A DNA stretch of 64,000 nucleotides from Nocardioides zeae (GTDB taxonomy: Bacteria; Actinomycetota; Actinomycetes; Propionibacteriales; Nocardioidaceae): contig NZ_JAUTAN010000001.1 in NCBI RefSeq assembly GCF_030818655.1, positions 1 through 64,000 of the forward strand. Reading direction: 5' to 3'. A program made the position numbers and the translations under genes. The notes beneath the pieces are model-generated. The model did not search any database. It saw only the letters and a list, made by a program, of their open reading frames with translations, and was not told where the DNA came from. This document shows, one piece after another, positions 52,455 to 64,000 of the stretch; position 1 is the stretch's first letter, and every line of letters begins with the position of its first letter.

Positions 52455-52515
52455 CTGGCACTCCCTCTGGTGGAGTGCTAACGTCGGCGCTGGCACTCTC
52501 CGGGTGAGTGTGCCA
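52455..52515 (+). promoter_or_regulatory. CIRCE element and promoter of groESL
   Basis: CTGGCACTC (52455-52463), 9 nt, GAGTGCTAA (52473-52481) is a CIRCE with a perfect right arm, the HrcA operator. TGGCAC (52456-52461), 17 nt, TAACGT (52479-52484) fits a -35/-10 that lies within it. A second, imperfect inverted repeat TGGCAC-N13-GTGCCA follows at 52491-52515 over the expected start site. Confidence 0.8.
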
Positions 52516-52639
52516 ATCGTCGACGACGACGGCGCGACCCCCGCGACGGCGCGCTCGGAGCCGGCGACGACCACAGCCCCCGCCGGGCGGCGTCCGCCGT
52601 CCGGCATTCGGATCCGCACGGAAAGTGGAGGTCGACATC

Positions 52640-54581
<1,942 letters not shown>

Positions 54582-54607
54582 GCGACCGCTCCACCAGCAC
54601 CACCGCT

Positions 54608-54640
54608 CCGCCCCCGGCGCCCTCGTGGCGTCGGGGGCGG
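54608..54640 (+). terminator. Terminator after groEL
   Basis: CCGCCCCCGGCGCC / GGCGTCGGGGGCGG, 14-bp stem with one G-T pair and a 5-nt loop, 27 nt past the groEL stop. Confidence 0.7.
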
Positions 54641-54720
54641 CGTGCGTCCGCGCCACGTTGTTGCACCGCCGAAACACCCCTGCCCCGGTCGCGCAACACG
54701 CACGGCGCACCGTCAGCCCC

Positions 54721-57133
<2,413 letters not shown>

Positions 57134-57151
57134 GGTGGGAGACTCCTCCTC

Positions 57152-58258
57152 GTGACCGAGATCGAGATCGGCCGCGCCAAGCGCGCCCGCCGGGCCTACT
57201 CCTTCGACGACATCGCCATCGTGCCGTCACGCCGCACGCGCGACCCCGAGGAGGTCAGCGTCGCCTGGCAGATCGACGCCTACCGCTTCGAGATCCCCGT
57301 GGTGGCCGCCCCGATGGACTCGGTGATGAGCCCGGAGACGGCGATCGCCCTCGGTCGCGCGGGCGGTCTCGGCGTTCTCGACCTCGAGGGCCTCTGGACC
57401 CGGTACGAGGACCCGACCTCGCTGCTCGCCGAGGTGGCGCGTCTGCAGGGCGTGGCCGCGACGGCCCGCCTGCAGGAGATCTACACGGAGCCCGTGAAGG
57501 CGGAGCTCATCACCCAGCGGCTGCGCCAGATGCGCGACGCCGGCGTGACGGTGGCCGGCTCGCTGTCGCCGCAGCGCACGCGGGAGCACGCGAAGACCGT
57601 GGTCGACGCGGGCGTCGACATGTTCGTCATCCGCGGCACGACGGTGAGCGCCGAGCACGTCTCGAGCCAGGCGGAGCCGCTCAACCTCAAGGAGTTCATC
57701 TACGAGCTCGACGTCCCGGTCATCGTGGGCGGCTGCGCGACCTACCAGGCGGCGCTCCACCTCATGCGCACCGGCGCGGCGGGCGTGCTCGTCGGCTTCG
57801 GCGGCGGCGCGGCCCACACGACCCGCACCGTCCTCGGCCTCGCGGTGCCGATGGCGAGCGCGGTGGCGGACGTCGCCGCGGCCCGCCGCGACTACCTCGA
57901 CGAGTCCGGTGGCCGCTACGTCCACGTCATCGCCGACGGCTCGATCGGCACGTCGGGCGACCTCGCCAAGGCGATCGCCTGCGGCGCCGACGCCGTGATG
58001 GTCGGCTCGCCCTTCGCCCGCGCCTCCGAGGCGCCGGGCCACGGCTTCCACTGGGGCGCCGAGGCGTGGCACGCGGAGCTGCCGCGCGGCCAGCGGGTCG
58101 GGTTCGACACGGTGGGCTCCCTCGAGGAGATCCTCTTCGGCCCCTCGCGGGTCGCCGACGGCACGATGAACCTGGTCGGCGCGCTGCGCCGGGCGATGGC
58201 CACGACGGGCTACACGGAGCTCAAGGAGTTCCAGCGCGTCGAGGTCGTCGTGCAGTGA
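57152..58258 (+). CDS. guaB3: GuaB3 family IMP dehydrogenase-like protein
   Basis: 368 residues, lacking CBS domains. 'ARRAYSFDDIAIVPSRRTRD' at the N-terminus and 'VVAAPMDSVMSPETAIALG' near 50 match the GuaB3 group. The barrel keeps 'IADGSIGTSGDLAKAIACGA' near 265, but the catalytic 'SICTTR' loop of true GuaB is replaced by 'GGAAHTTRTVLG'; loss of that Cys means IMP dehydrogenase activity is doubtful in the classical sense. GTG start; GAGACT 7 nt before it may be a -10. Confidence 0.92.
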   Translation: MTEIEIGRAKRARRAYSFDDIAIVPSRRTRDPEEVSVAWQIDAYRFEIPVVAAPMDSVMSPETAIALGRAGGLGVLDLEGLWTRYEDPTSLLAEVARLQGVAATARLQEIYTEPVKAELITQRLRQMRDAGVTVAGSLSPQRTREHAKTVVDAGVDMFVIRGTTVSAEHVSSQAEPLNLKEFIYELDVPVIVGGCATYQAALHLMRTGAAGVLVGFGGGAAHTTRTVLGLAVPMASAVADVAAARRDYLDESGGRYVHVIADGSIGTSGDLAKAIACGADAVMVGSPFARASEAPGHGFHWGAEAWHAELPRGQRVGFDTVGSLEEILFGPSRVADGTMNLVGALRRAMATTGYTELKEFQRVEVVVQ

Positions 58259-58276
58259 CCCGGCCGTGAGCCCGCG

Positions 58277-59071
58277 ATGACCCGGATCGCGGCCGCCCAG
58301 GCGGAGGCGGTCGCGGGCGACCTGCGCGCCAACGTCCGCACGGCGGCCTGCCTCGTGGCACGCGCGGCCGACGAGGGTGCCGCCGTCGTGGTGTTCCCCG
58401 AGGCCTTCCTCACCGGGTACGCCGAGGAGGTCTTCGCCGGCCCGCTGCCCACGCCCGCCGACCTCGCCGGGCCGCTGCTCGACCCGCTCCGCGAGGCCGC
58501 CCGCGCCGGCGGCATCGCCGCCCTCGTCGGCACGCCGCTCGCCCGCGGTCGCGTGGCGACGCTCTCGCTCGCCCTGGTCGCGCCCGACGGCGACGTGACG
58601 GTGCCCTACGACAAGCAGCACCTCGACGGCCCCGAGAAGCAGCACTTCGTCGTCGGCGACCACGGCGCCTCGGTGCGCGTCGGCGACGCCGAGCTGGGGC
58701 TGAGCATCTGCTACGACGGCTGCTTCCCCGAGCACGCCGCCGCGGCCGCCCGCGACGGTGCGGTCGGCTACCTCGCCTCCGCGGCGTACTTCGTCGGGGG
58801 CGAGCACCGCCGCGACCTCTACTACGCCGCCCGCGCGCTCGAGAACGGCATGTACGTCGCGTTCGCCGGCCTCACGGGGCGCTGCGGCGGTCGCGAGCTC
58901 AGCGGCGGCTCGGCGATCTACGACCCGGAGGGTCGCGTGCTCGACCGGCTGGGCCGGGAGGAGGGCGTCGTCGTGGCCGACCTCGACCTGGCGCTGGTGG
59001 CGAGCACGCGCCGTACGCACACGATGGTCGCCGACCACCGCACGAGCCTGGGTCCCCGCCGCCGGGTCTGA
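58277..59071 (+). CDS. Carbon-nitrogen hydrolase (nitrilase superfamily) protein
   Basis: 264 residues. The Glu-Lys-Cys triad is visible: 'VVFPEAFLTGY' (Glu near 39), 'VPYDKQHLDG' (Lys near 115) and 'LSICYDGCFPE' (Cys near 143). It hydrolyses a nonpeptide C-N bond (amide, nitrile or carbamoyl). Length and motifs fit amidase/carbamoylase-like branches, but the substrate cannot be told. It may belong to the guaB unit (18-nt gap). Confidence 0.85.
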   Translation: MTRIAAAQAEAVAGDLRANVRTAACLVARAADEGAAVVVFPEAFLTGYAEEVFAGPLPTPADLAGPLLDPLREAARAGGIAALVGTPLARGRVATLSLALVAPDGDVTVPYDKQHLDGPEKQHFVVGDHGASVRVGDAELGLSICYDGCFPEHAAAAARDGAVGYLASAAYFVGGEHRRDLYYAARALENGMYVAFAGLTGRCGGRELSGGSAIYDPEGRVLDRLGREEGVVVADLDLALVASTRRTHTMVADHRTSLGPRRRV

Positions 59072-59085
59072 GGCAGGATGGGGAC

Positions 59086-60816
59086 ATGACGGCGCCGCCT
59101 CCCGGAGTCCTCGGTCCTGCCGCGCGCGACGCGGCCCTCGCGGCGCTGGCCGGCACGGCGGAACCCGGCGCCGGCGACCTCGACGTGCTGGTGGTCGGTG
59201 GTGGCGTCGTCGGGGCGGGGGTCGCCCTCGACGCCGTCACCCGCGGCCTCACGACAGCCCTGGTCGAGCAGCGCGACCTCGCGTCGGGCACGTCGAGCCG
59301 CTCCAGCAAGCTGGTGCACGGCGGGCTCCGCTACCTCGAGATGCTCGACTTCGGGCTCGTGCGGGAGGCCCTCGAGGAGCGGGGGCTGCTGCTGACGCGC
59401 CTGGCGCCGCACCTGGTGCGGCCGGTGCCGTTCCTCTACCCGCTGACGCGCACGTGGGAGCGGCCGTACGTCGGGGCGGGGCTCGCGCTCTACGACTCCA
59501 TGGCCGCGCTGGGGCGGCACGACATGGGCGTGCCGCGGCACCGGCACCTCTTCCGGCGGCAGGTCGCGCGCATCGCGCCCGACCTGCGCACCGACGACCT
59601 GACCGGTGCGATCCGCTACCACGACGCGCAGGTCGACGACGCCCGTCTGGTCACGACGATCGCCCGCACCACGGCCCGGCACGGCGCCCACGTCGCGACC
59701 CGCACGAAGGTCACGGGCTTCCTCCGCGAGGGGGAGCGGGTGGTCGGGGTGCGGGCCCGCGACCTCGAGACCGGCACCGACCTGGAGGTGCGCGCCCGGG
59801 TGGTGGTCAACGCCGCCGGAGTCTGGACCGACGAGATCCAGGAGATGGTCGGCGGCCGCGGCGCCCTGCACGTCCGGGCGTCGAAGGGCATCCACCTCGT
59901 GGTGCCGCGCGACCGGATCCGGTCCGAGGCCGGCTTCATCACCAAGACGGAGAAGTCGGTGCTCTTCGTGATCCCGTGGGGACGGCACTGGATCATCGGC
60001 ACGACCGACACCGCCTGGGACCTCGACAAGGCGCACCCGGCCGCCTCGAAGGCCGACATCGACTACGTGCTGGCGCACGTCAACACCCTCCTGCGCGAGC
60101 CGCTCGACCACGACGACGTCGAGGGTGTCTACGCCGGCCTGCGTCCGCTGCTGAGCGGGGAGTCGGAGCCGACGTCGAAGATCAGCCGCGAGCACACGGT
60201 CGTCGCCCCCGTGCCGGGCCTCGTGATGATCGCCGGGGGCAAGCTGACGACGTACCGGGTCATGGCGAGGGACGCCGTCGACGCGGCCGCGCCGTCGCTC
60301 GCGGACACCGGCGGGGTGCGCGGGTCCATCACCGACCGGGTGCCGCTCCTGGGGGCCGACGGCTTCGAGACCCGCTCCAACCAGCGCGTCATGCTCGCCC
60401 GCCGCTCGGGCCTGCACGTCGCCCGGATCGACCACCTGCTCGGCCGGTACGGCGCGCTGGTGGACGACCTCCTGGCCCTCGTGGCCGCCCGGCCGGAGCT
60501 CGCCGAGCCGCTGCCGGGGGCGGACGACTACCTCGCCGCCGAGGCGGTGTACGCCGTGACCCACGAGGGCGCCCGGCACCTCGACGACGTGCTCGCCCGC
60601 CGCACGCGGATCTCCGTGGAGACCTTCGACCGGGGCACGACGGCCGCGCGACCGGTCGCCGAGCTGATGGCCGCCGAGCTGGGGTGGAGCCCGGGCCGCA
60701 CCGACGAGGAGGTCGACCACTACCTGCGCCGCGTCGAGGCGGAACGGCAGAGCCAGCAGAAGTCGACCGACCAGGAGGCCGACGAGGCCCGGGTGCAGGT
60801 GCGCGACCTGGTCTGA
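59086..60816 (+). CDS. glpD: Glycerol-3-phosphate dehydrogenase, FAD-dependent
   Basis: 576 residues. FAD-binding 'VVGGGVVGAGVALDAVTRG' at 32-50, family motifs 'SSRSSKLVHGGLRYLE' (about 69-84) and 'GGKLTTYRVMARDAVDAA' (about 384), and the C-terminal helical DAO_C domain from about 430. It oxidises sn-glycerol 3-phosphate to dihydroxyacetone phosphate at the membrane and passes electrons to the quinone pool. CAGGAT 6 nt before the ATG may be a leaderless -10. No other glp genes are nearby. Confidence 0.94.
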   Translation: MTAPPPGVLGPAARDAALAALAGTAEPGAGDLDVLVVGGGVVGAGVALDAVTRGLTTALVEQRDLASGTSSRSSKLVHGGLRYLEMLDFGLVREALEERGLLLTRLAPHLVRPVPFLYPLTRTWERPYVGAGLALYDSMAALGRHDMGVPRHRHLFRRQVARIAPDLRTDDLTGAIRYHDAQVDDARLVTTIARTTARHGAHVATRTKVTGFLREGERVVGVRARDLETGTDLEVRARVVVNAAGVWTDEIQEMVGGRGALHVRASKGIHLVVPRDRIRSEAGFITKTEKSVLFVIPWGRHWIIGTTDTAWDLDKAHPAASKADIDYVLAHVNTLLREPLDHDDVEGVYAGLRPLLSGESEPTSKISREHTVVAPVPGLVMIAGGKLTTYRVMARDAVDAAAPSLADTGGVRGSITDRVPLLGADGFETRSNQRVMLARRSGLHVARIDHLLGRYGALVDDLLALVAARPELAEPLPGADDYLAAEAVYAVTHEGARHLDDVLARRTRISVETFDRGTTAARPVAELMAAELGWSPGRTDEEVDHYLRRVEAERQSQQKSTDQEADEARVQVRDLV

Positions 60817-60834
60817 CCTGGCGCCGGCCGACGC

Positions 60835-60918
60835 TTGACATCGACGGCGAGATTGTCAAGAGCGGCCAATTGTTACCGAGAGGTAGAACACACGCCGTCG
60901 CGGACATACTCTCGGTAC
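60835..60918 (+). promoter_or_regulatory. Promoter region of the aldehyde dehydrogenase gene with inverted repeats
   Basis: TACTCT (60907-60912) followed by 6 nt and ATG 60919 is a leaderless -10. Upstream lie TTGACA-N13-TGTCAA (60835-60859) and TGTTACC...GGTAGAACA (60871-60890), imperfect dyads that could bind a repressor. The low-GC character (60835-60912) stands out from the flanks. Confidence 0.5.
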
Positions 60919-62535
60919 ATGAGCAACTCCATCCCGGCCGGCGGTCCCCTCGTGACGGGGCCGGGCGATCCCGAGCACGACCCCACCGCGGCGTACGCGC
61001 TGGAGCCGGACCAGGTCGCCGCCCTCACCGCACGCCTGCTCGCCACGACCGGCGAGACGGTCCTCACGCGCACCCCGCTCACGGGCGCGCCGCTCGCGCA
61101 GGTGCCGCAGTCCTCCGAGGCCGACGTCGCCGAGGCGTTCGCCCGGGCCCGCCGGGCCCAGGAGGCGTGGGCGCGCACGTCGCTGGCCCACCGCCAGGAG
61201 CTGCTCCTGCGGCTGCACGACCTGGTGCTGGACCGCCAGGAGGAGATCCTCGACCTGATCGTGTGGGAGTCGGGCAAGGCCCGCAAGCACGCGTTCGACG
61301 AGCCGCTGCACATCGCGCTGACGGCGCGGTACTACGGCCGCACGCTGCGCCGTCACCTGGACACGCGCCGCGTGCCGGGCGTGATCCCGGGCCTCACCCG
61401 CGTCGAGGTCAACCGCATCGCCAAGGGTGTCGTGGGCGTTATCTCGCCGTGGAACTACCCGTTCACCATGGCGCTGTGCGACGGCATCGCGGCGATCGCG
61501 GCCGGCAACGCGGTCGTGTCGAAGCCGGACTCGCAGACGATGCTGAGCGCGCTGCTCGCCGCGCAGCTGCTCGACGAGGCGGGCTTCCCGCGCGACCTGT
61601 GGCAGGTCGTGTCCGGGCCCGGCGCGCAGATCGGCGGCGCCATCATCGACCGCGCCGACTACGTCTGCTTCACCGGCTCGACGGCCACCGGGCGGCGGGT
61701 CGCCACCCGCGCGGCCGAGCGTCTCATCGGCGCCTCGTTGGAGCTGGGCGGCAAGAACCCGCTGCTCGTGCTGCGCGACGCCGACGTGGAGAAGGCCGCC
61801 GAGGGCGCCGTGCGGGCCGCGTTCTCCAACGCGGGCCAGCTCTGCGTCTCCATCGAGCGGATGTTCGTCGCCGACCAGGTCTACGACCGGTTCGTCGAGC
61901 GCTTCGTCGCGCGCACCCAGGCGCTGACCCTGGGGGCGACCCTCGACTGGGGCAACGACATGGGCTCGCTCATCAGTGCCGACCAGCTCGAGACCGTGAC
62001 GAAGCACGTCGAGGACGCCGTGGCCAAGGGCGCGACGGTGCTCGCCGGCGGCCGGGCACGCCCCGACCTCGGTCCGTTCATGTTCGAGCCGACGATCCTC
62101 GAGGGCGTCACGCCCGAGATGGCCTGCTTCGGCAGCGAGACCTTCGGGCCCGTGGTGGCGCTCTACCGCTTCAACGACGAGACCGAGGCGGTGGCCCGGG
62201 CCAACGACGGGGAGTACGGCCTCAACGCGTCGATCTACAGCCGTGACGGCGAGCGCGCCCGCGCGCTGGCGCGTCGCATCGCGTGCGGCACGGTCAACGT
62301 CAACGAGGCGTTCGCGGCGACGTTCGCGTCGCTCGGGGCCCCCATGGGCGGCATGCGGTCGTCGGGCATGGGTCGTCGCCAGGGCGCCGAGGGCCTCCTG
62401 CGCTTCACCGAGACCCAGGCGGTGGCGACGCAGCGGGTGATGCCCATCGCGCCGTCCTTCGGTCTCTCCGACGAGTCCTACGCGAAGGCGATGAACCTCA
62501 GCCTCCGGCTGCTGAAGAAGGCGGGTCGCGCGTGA
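60919..62535 (+). CDS. gabD2: Succinate-semialdehyde dehydrogenase (NADP+)-type aldehyde dehydrogenase
   Basis: 538 residues. The cofactor loop 'VISPWNYPFTMALCDGIAAI' (about 175-194) is followed by 'FTGSTATGRRVA' (about 251). The catalytic Glu is in 'LELGGKNPLLVL' (about 275) and Cys in 'NAGQLCVSIERM' (about 310). The whole sequence resembles Mycobacterium GabD2 (Rv1731), with an N-terminal extension of about 40 residues. It oxidises succinate semialdehyde or a similar aldehyde to the acid. The start is fixed by the leaderless promoter. It overlaps the GMC oxidoreductase start (GTGA), suggesting linked expression. Confidence 0.88.
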   Translation: MSNSIPAGGPLVTGPGDPEHDPTAAYALEPDQVAALTARLLATTGETVLTRTPLTGAPLAQVPQSSEADVAEAFARARRAQEAWARTSLAHRQELLLRLHDLVLDRQEEILDLIVWESGKARKHAFDEPLHIALTARYYGRTLRRHLDTRRVPGVIPGLTRVEVNRIAKGVVGVISPWNYPFTMALCDGIAAIAAGNAVVSKPDSQTMLSALLAAQLLDEAGFPRDLWQVVSGPGAQIGGAIIDRADYVCFTGSTATGRRVATRAAERLIGASLELGGKNPLLVLRDADVEKAAEGAVRAAFSNAGQLCVSIERMFVADQVYDRFVERFVARTQALTLGATLDWGNDMGSLISADQLETVTKHVEDAVAKGATVLAGGRARPDLGPFMFEPTILEGVTPEMACFGSETFGPVVALYRFNDETEAVARANDGEYGLNASIYSRDGERARALARRIACGTVNVNEAFAATFASLGAPMGGMRSSGMGRRQGAEGLLRFTETQAVATQRVMPIAPSFGLSDESYAKAMNLSLRLLKKAGRA

Positions 62536-64000
62536 GCGGGTTCGACTACGACGTCCTCGTCGTCGGCTCCGGGTTCGGCGGGTCGGTCTCCGCGCTGCGC
62601 CTGACGGAGAAGGGCTACAAGGTCGGGGTGCTCGAGGCGGGCGCCCGCTTCGAGGACGCCGACTTCGCGTCGACGTCGTTCGACATGAAGAAGTACCTCT
62701 TCGCGCCGCAGGCCGGGTGCTACGGCATCCAGCGGATCGACGTCATCAAGGACTGCATGATCCTGGCGGGCGCCGGCGTCGGCGGGGGCTCGCTGGTCTA
62801 CGCGAACACGCTCTACGAGCCGCTCGACGCGTTCTACGCCGACCCGTCCTGGTCCCACATCACCGACTGGAAGTCGGAGCTCGCGCCCTACTACGACCAG
62901 GCCAAGCGGATGCTCGGCGTGGTCGAGAACCCCGTGCGCACGGCCAGCGACGACGTCATGCTCAAGGTCGCCGAGGAGATGGGGGTGGGTGACACCTTCC
63001 ACCCGACCCCTGTGGGCGTCTTCTTCGGCGGGCCCGAGCACGGCGGGGCCGAGCAGGGGGGCGTCGACGTCGAGGACCCGTTCTTCGGCGGGGCGGGGCC
63101 GCGCCGTACGACCTGCCGCAACTGCGGCGAGTGCATGACGGGCTGCCGCCACAACGCCAAGAACACGCTCGTGAAGAACTACCTCTACCTCGCGGAGCGG
63201 CTGGGCGCGACGGTCCACCCGCTGACGACGGTGACGCGGGTGCGCCCGCTGGCCGGCGGCGGCTACCGGGTGGACGTGCGCTGGACGAAGGCGAAGCTGT
63301 CGCGCCGCTCGGCGGTGCGCAGCTACACGGCCGAGCAGGTCGTCTTCTCCGCGGCCGCGCTGGGCACGCAGAAGCTGCTCCACCGGCTGAAGGCGACGGG
63401 CGACCTGCCCGGGGTCTCCGACCGGCTGGGCGTGCTGACGCGCACCAACTCGGAGTCGATCCTCGGGGCGCTCGCCCCGGACCTGTCGACCGACTACAGC
63501 AAGGGCGTCGCGATCACCTCGTCGTGGCACCCCGACCCGGTGACCCACATCGAGCCGGTGCGCTACGGCAAGGGCTCCAACGCGATGGCGCTCATGCAGA
63601 CGGTGCTCACGGACGGCGGCGGCCCCGGCCCGCGTTGGCAGACGTGGCTCAAGGAGCTGTGGCGGGAGCGCCGCAACGTGCTCGACCTCTACGACATGAA
63701 GCACTGGTCGGAGCGCACGGTGATCGCGCTCGTCATGCAGACGCTCGACAACTCGATCACGACGTTTCCGAAGCGCACCCCGTTCGGCTGGCGGCTGTCG
63801 TCGAAGCAGGGCCACGGTGCCCCGAACCCGACGTGGATCCCGATCGCCAACGAGGCGACCCGGCGCATCGCGGCCATGATCGGCGGCAAGCCGGGCGGCA
63901 CCGTGGGCGAGCCCTTCAACCGGCCGCTGACGGCGCACTTCATCGGCGGCTGCACGATCGGGGAGTCTCCGGAGACCGGTGTGGTGGACCCCTACCAGCG
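62532..64000 (+). CDS. GMC oxidoreductase, cholesterol oxidase-like (3' end outside window)
   Basis: At least 489 residues, open to the window end. FAD motif 'VVGSGFGGSVSALRLTEKG' lies at 8-26 and 'AGAGVGGGSLVYANTLYEP' near 78. A four-cysteine cluster 'CRNCGECMTGC' followed by 'RHNAKNTL' near 196 is typical of this branch (ChoD-like, Rv3409c type) and could bind a metal or Fe-S. 'FIGGCTIGES' near the break precedes the missing C-terminal part. It oxidises an alcohol, perhaps a sterol or hydroxylated lipid; true cholesterol oxidase activity is doubtful for this branch. In Mycobacterium the homologue also lies by guaB3. Confidence 0.85.
   Translation, partial: MSGFDYDVLVVGSGFGGSVSALRLTEKGYKVGVLEAGARFEDADFASTSFDMKKYLFAPQAGCYGIQRIDVIKDCMILAGAGVGGGSLVYANTLYEPLDAFYADPSWSHITDWKSELAPYYDQAKRMLGVVENPVRTASDDVMLKVAEEMGVGDTFHPTPVGVFFGGPEHGGAEQGGVDVEDPFFGGAGPRRTTCRNCGECMTGCRHNAKNTLVKNYLYLAERLGATVHPLTTVTRVRPLAGGGYRVDVRWTKAKLSRRSAVRSYTAEQVVFSAAALGTQKLLHRLKATGDLPGVSDRLGVLTRTNSESILGALAPDLSTDYSKGVAITSSWHPDPVTHIEPVRYGKGSNAMALMQTVLTDGGGPGPRWQTWLKELWRERRNVLDLYDMKHWSERTVIALVMQTLDNSITTFPKRTPFGWRLSSKQGHGAPNPTWIPIANEATRRIAAMIGGKPGGTVGEPFNRPLTAHFIGGCTIGESPETGVVDPYQ

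Noticed and set aside
52508..52639. Longer GroES from an upstream start
   Set aside because: The added residues are Arg/Pro-rich, overlap the CIRCE/second dyad, and GGAGG points to GTG 52640.

Overview
This window is a contiguous chromosomal stretch of a very high-GC actinobacterium, most likely Nocardioidaceae (Nocardioides-like). The pointers are the strong G/C third-position bias, frequent GTG starts, a mycothiol-dependent formaldehyde dehydrogenase (mscR), a DUF222/13E12-family gene, and gene neighbourhoods shared with Mycobacterium: hflX...lexA/LysM/nrdR (as Rv2725c to Rv2718c), tsaD/groES/groEL/guaB/guaB3/GMC oxidase (as Rv3419c to Rv3409c), and mscR with its metallo-hydrolase (as Rv2259-Rv2260). 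No rRNA, tRNA, CRISPR array or insertion sequence was seen.

Region by region. 1-10 kb: end of a PhoD phosphatase, hflX, a fused secDF, a DinG-type helicase, then on the minus strand two Tat-exported phosphoesterases. 10-19 kb: a secreted metzincin lipoprotein with Fn3 domains, a small DivIVA-domain membrane protein, the SOS divergon lexA/LysM division suppressor with four candidate SOS boxes, and nrdR-nrdJ with a regulatory region carrying two identical boxes 31 bp apart. 19-27.3 kb: the most unusual part, a tightly overlapped minus-strand operon encoding a SWIM zinc-finger protein, a DUF5691 protein, a MoxR-type AAA+ ATPase, a DUF5682 (TraB/TIKI-like) protein and a vWA MIDAS protein, faced by a small convergent gene resembling the start of a DUF6493-type protein. 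27-34.5 kb: a PNPOx-like protein, small membrane and secreted proteins, a 2H phosphoesterase, an iron-siderophore ABC importer (two permeases and an ATPase) behind an IdeR/DmdR box, and a PepSY-TM protein.

34.6-42.6 kb: a nitrogen/methylamine-type operon of type III glutamine synthetase, three glutamate-synthase-like pieces (GlxB/C/D, equivalent to MgsA/B/C), HutD, a monomeric sarcosine-oxidase-type flavoenzyme, an M20 amidohydrolase and an XRE-cupin regulator. 42.6-45.8 kb: yidD, a 31-bp tandem repeat, a DUF222 gene and tsaD. 45.8-52.4 kb: an ECF sigma factor with its membrane partner, mscR with an MBL hydrolase, a SRPBCC protein, a thiolase and a methyltransferase. 52.4-64 kb: CIRCE-groES-groEL, an ACT-GNAT protein, guaB and guaB3, a nitrilase-family hydrolase, glpD, a succinate-semialdehyde-type dehydrogenase and the beginning of a GMC oxidoreductase.

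Two cross-cutting observations. First, at least nine genes have a perfect TANNNT -10 hexamer ending 6-7 nt before the start codon, which marks leaderless transcription and fixes several starts; in two cases the -10 begins in the TAG stop codon of the gene before. Second, three genes (DUF5682, DUF5691, PepSY-TM) are each broken by a one-base shift in or next to a short G/C run. That pattern is more easily explained by sequencing or assembly indels than by decay, but this cannot be decided from the sequence alone.
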